Shown here: positions 59,947-64,000 of the stretch, piece after piece
Layout of the letters: each line of letters opens with the position of its first letter
Position numbering within the stretch: position 1 is the first letter of the stretch
Assembly (NCBI GenBank): GCA_937951895.1
Contig: CALFER010000045.1
Coordinates: forward strand, 53,044 to 117,043
DNA length: 64,000 bases
Reading direction: 5' to 3'
Source of the DNA: an uncultured bacterium
GTDB lineage: Bacteria; CSSED10-310; CALFER01
Position numbers and translations under genes: made by a program
Notes under the pieces: model-generated
Seen by the model: the letters and a program-made list of their open reading frames with translations, nothing else
Told to the model about the DNA's origin: nothing
Databases searched by the model: none

Positions 59947-61488
59947 GTGTCTAAACCCTCTCCCATTCTTTCGTTCTTTGTTTCCCTTCTTCCAGCGCTT
60001 GTCGTGTTTTCGCTCCAGATCCCGCTCTTCGACCAGTTTTCGACGGATGACGCATTTATCTCTTACCGGTATGCTCAGAATCTGATTCGCGGACAGGGTC
60101 TGGTTTATAATCCGGGCGATCCTCCGGTTGAGGGGTATACAAACTTTCTCTGGACCGTACTCCTTGCCACAACGGCTTTGTCCGGGCTGAAACTCGAGTT
60201 TCTCGGGCCTGCCCTGAGCATCCTCTTCGGGATCGCCTCGATCATCGTCCTGCGATCGCTTTTACCGAAAGATTTGCGCCATTCGTCCGCCACACTGCTG
60301 ACTGCCCTCCTTCCCGCATCAGCCGGTTTTGTTCTCTGGTCCATCTCCGGCATGGAAACAACCTTCTTTGTTTTTCTCCTGTTGCTGAGTATCCGGCGCA
60401 GTCACATCGAGAGCAACGGCCGGCTGACGGGATATCGATCCGGTTTTTTCTGGGGGTTGTGCGCCTTGACCCGACCCGAGGGAATCGCTCTCGGACCGGT
60501 TTTCTTTCTTCTGCATCTTCTGGAGCGGAAAGTGACTCGATCGGAGATCCGACTGGGTCTCGAGCGAGCGTCGGTGTTCGGCCTGTTGGTCGCATGTCAT
60601 ACAGGTTGGCGTTACAGTTACTACGGCGCCTGGCTTCCGAATACATTTTATGCCAAGACCGGCAGTGTCTCTCTGCTATTACCTCTCGGAATCGAATACA
60701 CAGTCGGATTTGTCGGTACGGGCGCTCTGATCCCCCTGATCGCCGCAATCGCACTCCGTCCAACGTCGTTTGGATGGATCCGTCATTCGGTTACCTGGAT
60801 CGGAATTATGCTTTTCCAGATCGGCTATGTCATTCTCGTGGGGGGAGATTGGATGCCGGGATATCGTTTCTATCAGGTCATTCTGCCCGTTATCCCCCTG
60901 TTGACCGCTGTCGTCCTGTCCACCAGGAGCGAAGGGGCGCTGCGGGAATTTGTGCTGTTGACAGCCCTGCCGATCGTGCTCGCCCTGAGTCTTTTCGCGA
61001 TGAAGGAACAGATTCCAGGCTCGACCTTTCACCGGATCATGACGGGAAAACCGCCTCAACCGGATGTTCTGAAAGCGCTCGGACTTCATTTGTCCCGTGA
61101 ATACCCCCCCGACACGCGTCTGGCTGTCGTCCCGGCAGGAAAGGTTCCATATTATTCCGGTTTCAGGGCCATCGACATGCGCGGTTTATGTGACAGGACG
61201 ATCGCGAGATCCCGGATGGCGGCAACCGAGCATATGGTTGCAGGGCACATGAAGCGGGATCCGGCGTATGTTCTGAGTCTGGAGCCGGATATCATCGTCA
61301 CGAGCGGAACGGTGCGAAAACCGGGGATTCCGCTTGAACCTTTCGTTTGGCGAAAGGGACATTTTATGGATCGATGGGAGATTCTGGATGAACCGGAATT
61401 CAAGCGGTGGTATCGGCCAGTCCGAGTCGAGATGTCCAGTGGTGACAAGGATCTGCAGTTTTTCGTGCGTCGCAGCGAAGGCAGCTAG
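59947..61488 (+). CDS. GT-C-like multi-spanning membrane protein
   Basis: This 513-residue protein has about ten to eleven membrane helices, a first-loop acidic block FSTDDAFISYRYAQNLIRG, then GLVYNPGDPPVEGYTNFLW and, later, GLCALTRPEGIAL. These blocks are common to a large group of bacterial membrane proteins related to mannosyltransferases. The C-terminal 130 residues are soluble (YPPDTRLAVVPAGKVPYYSG, RAIDMRGLCD). The start is a GTG with a weak ribosome site. It is convergent with the GT4 gene, overlapping by four bases. A sugar or lipid transfer role is likely but untested. Confidence 0.78.
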   Translation: MSKPSPILSFFVSLLPALVVFSLQIPLFDQFSTDDAFISYRYAQNLIRGQGLVYNPGDPPVEGYTNFLWTVLLATTALSGLKLEFLGPALSILFGIASIIVLRSLLPKDLRHSSATLLTALLPASAGFVLWSISGMETTFFVFLLLLSIRRSHIESNGRLTGYRSGFFWGLCALTRPEGIALGPVFFLLHLLERKVTRSEIRLGLERASVFGLLVACHTGWRYSYYGAWLPNTFYAKTGSVSLLLPLGIEYTVGFVGTGALIPLIAAIALRPTSFGWIRHSVTWIGIMLFQIGYVILVGGDWMPGYRFYQVILPVIPLLTAVVLSTRSEGALREFVLLTALPIVLALSLFAMKEQIPGSTFHRIMTGKPPQPDVLKALGLHLSREYPPDTRLAVVPAGKVPYYSGFRAIDMRGLCDRTIARSRMAATEHMVAGHMKRDPAYVLSLEPDIIVTSGTVRKPGIPLEPFVWRKGHFMDRWEILDEPEFKRWYRPVRVEMSSGDKDLQFFVRRSEGS

Positions 61489-62774
61489 ACCGAACCCTCG
61501 TCTTTCCGGATCCGTCGTCGAAAACTTCCTCGAAACTCCCGTATCAGGACCCCCGCTCCTTCCCGTTTGTAGATATTACGGGCTGTCACGAGGTAGTAAC
61601 GGAGGTTTTTTCTGATTCGTGCCGGCACTTCGAGTGAGAAGGACTGAGAAGAGGCATAGTCGTGACATCCATGAATCAGTTTTCCGATGCGCTCCGCATT
61701 CTCATCCCATGTAAACCGTGATGACATCTTGCGTGCACCGGAACCAAGGGTTTTCCTGAGCGACTCATCCGAAGCGATTTTCGTGACCGCTGCAATGAAT
61801 TCCTGTCTGGACGATACCAGGATACCGGAGTTTCCGTTCATGACGATTTCTGGATGAGCACATACATTGTAGGCAACGACCGGTGTACCCTGGAACTGAG
61901 CTTCCGCAAGGGCCAGATTGAAGCCTTCCCAGCGTGATGTGTTGATGTAGACATCCGCCGCCGCATAACATGCCGCCATGGTTTCGTTGGGAAGGTTGAA
62001 CACGGGGATCACTCCTGCCTTCTCCAGATAAGGCCTCGCGTCCTCTTCGGCCCGACCGACCGCCACCACGCGAATCCTGTCGTTCGATCGTGAGATAACG
62101 GGAGCAAACTCCAGAAACTCCCGGAGTCCCTTGTAGGGTTGACGGTCGTTGGCCGGTTCCATCCGACCGACCCAGAGAACCATGAGTTGCTCGGGTGACA
62201 GTCCCAGTGATGCGCGGAATGCCGCCGCGGCTTCCATCGATGCTCTCGGAAAATGATCTGCGCCATTGTGAATCGTCACACATTTCTGCGCCACATCGGT
62301 TGGAAGACACGACTTGATGTAATTGGAAATCGCCACAAGTCCGTCGCCGGGGCGAAACGCCCGATACACATTTTCAAAACGATCCCGGGTGTAGGCATCG
62401 AGGTGCTTCCCCTGACGCCGATCGAAAAATTTCCCGGGAGGCGTGCCGTGCTCGACCATGATGACGGGAGGTCGAAGGTGCGGCAACCAATAGTAGAACG
62501 GCGGAGTCTGGCAGATCCAGACGTCGATGTCTGTCCGGCTGAGATACCGGATGGCTTCGGTCATGAACTGCAACGAGAAGATATCTCGTGTATAGGCAAC
62601 GTGATCCGACAGATTCACGAGCTTGTAGTCAGCCGCGTCAAACTCATCGCTGATCCGCGTCGTAAAAACGGTGACATCGAATCCCATCTTCACCAATCTC
62701 GCCGCAGTCTGATGCACCACCAGATCGACGCCGAATCCCAACAGCATCCGTTCGGTCAGAAACCCGATTCTCAT
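61485..62774 (-). CDS. family 4-type glycosyltransferase (GT-B)
   Basis: This 429-residue protein has the GT-B architecture: N-terminal MRIGFLTERMLLGFGVDLVV, donor-domain start VLWVGRMEPAND, and the nucleotide-sugar-binding EGFNLALAEAQ with EX7E spacing. TIHNGADHF and TPVVAYNVCAHPEIV are further family blocks. It probably adds a sugar to a surface glycan in the cytosol. It overlaps the small gene upstream as ATGA and the convergent gene by four bases. Confidence 0.88.
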   Translation of the reverse strand: MRIGFLTERMLLGFGVDLVVHQTAARLVKMGFDVTVFTTRISDEFDAADYKLVNLSDHVAYTRDIFSLQFMTEAIRYLSRTDIDVWICQTPPFYYWLPHLRPPVIMVEHGTPPGKFFDRRQGKHLDAYTRDRFENVYRAFRPGDGLVAISNYIKSCLPTDVAQKCVTIHNGADHFPRASMEAAAAFRASLGLSPEQLMVLWVGRMEPANDRQPYKGLREFLEFAPVISRSNDRIRVVAVGRAEEDARPYLEKAGVIPVFNLPNETMAACYAAADVYINTSRWEGFNLALAEAQFQGTPVVAYNVCAHPEIVMNGNSGILVSSRQEFIAAVTKIASDESLRKTLGSGARKMSSRFTWDENAERIGKLIHGCHDYASSQSFSLEVPARIRKNLRYYLVTARNIYKREGAGVLIREFRGSFRRRIRKDEGSV

Positions 62775-63016
62775 GCGTTCATGCTCCGATCAATCAAACC
62801 CGCTCCTTCCAGCATCCGGATGAGTGGATCCAGTTCTTCGTTCTCGATACTGAAATGCGTGGTGACCGCATCGAGATCACCGGATTCGAGAGTTTCCAGC
62901 ACTGCGAGGAAAGCGGGGTCGAGATAAAACTGGAATCCGTCGTCGCGTTCCACCAGCACATGTTCGACTCCCGAAATCAGCCTCCGACGTTCCAATATTC
63001 GATAACACTTCTTCAT
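62771..63016 (-). CDS. small PqqD-like or winged-helix hypothetical protein
   Basis: This 81-residue protein (MKKCYRILERRRLISG at the start, then DGFQFYLDPAFLAVLETLE) is coupled by ATGA overlaps to the glycosyltransferase downstream and to the methyltransferase/coiled-coil gene upstream. The spacing of its hydrophobic residues, with a small fold ending LIRMLEGAGLIDR, resembles PqqD-like chaperones of peptide-modifying enzymes, but there is no sequence motif that proves it. No precursor peptide or radical SAM partner is adjacent. Confidence 0.65.
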   Translation of the reverse strand: MKKCYRILERRRLISGVEHVLVERDDGFQFYLDPAFLAVLETLESGDLDAVTTHFSIENEELDPLIRMLEGAGLIDRSMNA

Positions 63017-63952
63017 TGTTTCGGTCCGGGACGAAACAACCGGTACAGACGGTACGGGAAACTCCGGATCACCCGATCCCGGAAGGAAAGCAGTTCGGAG
63101 TGTGAAGCCGTCAGACGCTCGAGATCGCTGTTCAACCGCGCGTTTCGTTCGTCCAGAGTGCTCAGTTCGGCCCGCAACTCTCCGATCACTCGTTTCATCT
63201 CCTCCAGTTCACGGCTTTTCGCTCGGATTCCCTGGTCGAGATCCGTGATGACACGATCCTTGGCCTCGATCAGTTCGAATTGCCGCGAGATCATCCGATC
63301 TTTCTCCGTGATCAGTCCGAGGCGTTCCTGCGCGAGATCGCGGAGGGCGAACCAGGTCGGCTCCCCCAGGAACAGTTCCTCGATGCGCTGCAGCAGCTTG
63401 GAACAGTCCCGGGACAGAACCAGCGCCGCCATCTCCATCGAATACGATTTCCGGGATTCCATCGGTTCGGGAGCGGACATGAAGCGGGTGCGATCGAGAC
63501 GAATGCCGGTGCCCCTTCTGACCGCAACGAAAACCTGTCGATATGCAGGCTCACGCCGATCGTCCAGTCCCTCCGTCGAATTATAAAACCGATCGAATTG
63601 CCGCTGCAGATCCTCCGGATTGTCCAGCGTCATGAGATGATGCTTGATGATCATCATAAAGAGCCAGTTCGGAAGATACCCGTCCGGAAAATCGATCGTG
63701 TCGACTCCGGATTCATCAAACCAGCCCTTGATTTCTTCAATCGACGGCAATCCGAATGTGAGGTGTTCGAGTAAAGCCGGATGAGGCGTTTTGAAGAGGC
63801 GGCGGATGGTCTGGTCGAGAATCTGTTCGCTGAGAATGGTCAGGGGGTGACGAACCGGCCCGGCGATGACGATCCCGCGCGAGGAAACCCGAACACATTC
63901 CGCGATGAACCGGCCTCGGCGATGGGCCGGGATGTGCTCGAGAGTATCCATG
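63013..63952 (-). CDS. methyltransferase-like protein with C-terminal coiled coil, 5'-truncated
   Basis: About 313 residues are visible; the 5' end is lost at the adapter junction. The first visible block, MDTLEHIPAHRRGRF, is the internal motif of a class I methyltransferase (the usual LEHIP), so the SAM-binding motif I would lie beyond the contig end. After the enzyme part a long coiled coil spans roughly residues 190-300 (EAKDRVITDLDQGIRAKSRE, ELRAELSTLDERNARL), and the protein ends FPYRLYRLFRPGPKQ. The ATG at 63951 is not the real start. The gene is coupled to the small PqqD-like gene. Confidence 0.8.
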
Positions 63953-64000
63953 AGATCGGAAGAGCACACGTCTGAACTCCAGTCACGAGTGGATATCTCG
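63953..64000. other. Illumina TruSeq adapter with index, sequencing artefact
   Basis: Bases 63953-63986 are the 34-base TruSeq read-1 adapter (AGATCGGAAGAGCACACG at its start), followed by GAGTGGAT and ATCTCG, which matches the index-23 adapter. These bases are not from the organism. The apparent N-terminal residues MCSSDL in front of MDTLEHIP are translated adapter. Confidence 0.98.

Noticed and set aside
63013..63969. ATG at 63969 as the start of the last gene
   Set aside because: It is inside adapter sequence; the residues before MDTLEHIP are translated adapter, so the gene is 5'-incomplete.
1..64000. CRISPR arrays, insertion sequences, integrases, phage or toxin-antitoxin genes
   Set aside because: I looked for regular direct repeats with spacers, terminal inverted repeats, transposase or recombinase motifs and saw none; the only regular repeats are inside coding sequence.

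Overview
The window reads as one end of a contig from an uncultured Gram-negative (diderm) bacterium of moderate GC content. It encodes lipid A enzymes (LpxD, LpxA), BamA, Skp, LolC/LolD, apolipoprotein N-acyltransferase, Tat translocase parts, a type II secretion GspN protein, several outer-membrane or lipoprotein candidates and many glycosyltransferases. Together with PEGA-domain Ser/Thr kinase genes, PilZ and a multihaem cytochrome, this suggests a little-studied candidate phylum or a deltaproteobacteria-like lineage; the sequence alone does not settle the phylum. The right end is not biological: the last 48 bases are an Illumina TruSeq adapter with its index, so the contig was built from short reads and the final gene is cut there.

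Layout. 1-738: 3' end of a beta-CASP metallo-beta-lactamase RNA-processing enzyme. 767-4505 (-): aldo-keto reductase, TldD and TldE in one operon. 4672-8234 (+): two translationally coupled ABC exporter half-transporters. 8249-11431 (-): a secreted 1060-residue protein with about thirteen 26-residue GDDxY-type repeats plus HEAT and TPR-like parts. 11590-16871 (+): a TPR membrane protein, an unusual UvrD-like helicase and a half-size EamA transporter. 16853-19694 (-): a zinc/manganese ABC uptake operon led by a ribbon-helix-helix protein with a Cys-rich C-terminus. 19839-20363 (-): a low-complexity secreted protein with a clear terminator.

20771-28214 (-) is a surface-polysaccharide region: PilZ protein, two glycosyltransferases, then a GT2 enzyme, a B12-binding radical SAM protein, two methyltransferases and a membrane protein. 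28331-34558 (+) is a three-gene envelope signalling or assembly operon (PEGA kinase, TPR/beta-propeller protein, PEGA/PDZ protein). A tRNA-Leu(CAG), RNase R, TatC/TatA, a radical SAM enzyme and a metallopeptidase/TolB propeller/beta-barrel fusion follow.

41719-45341 holds two lipoproteins facing a divergent glycogen-synthase-like gene coupled to gspN. 45358-59144 is a long minus-strand envelope block, in transcription order: nifU-like, tetrahaem cytochrome, lnt, prfB (with a programmed +1 frameshift), lolC, lolD, clpC, then bamA, skp, lpxD, lpxA and a Gfo/Idh oxidoreductase that may be a GnnA. The right end (59319-63952) has a Ser-rich secreted protein and another glycan-related set.

Most interesting for follow-up: the predicted zinc regulator with tandem GTATTA boxes, the GDDxY-repeat solenoid, the kinase/propeller/PEGA-PDZ operon, the peptidase-propeller-barrel fusion, the UvrD-like helicase with unassigned end domains, and the GlgA-like enzyme with altered conserved residues. 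No CRISPR array, insertion sequence, integrase, phage gene or rRNA was seen.
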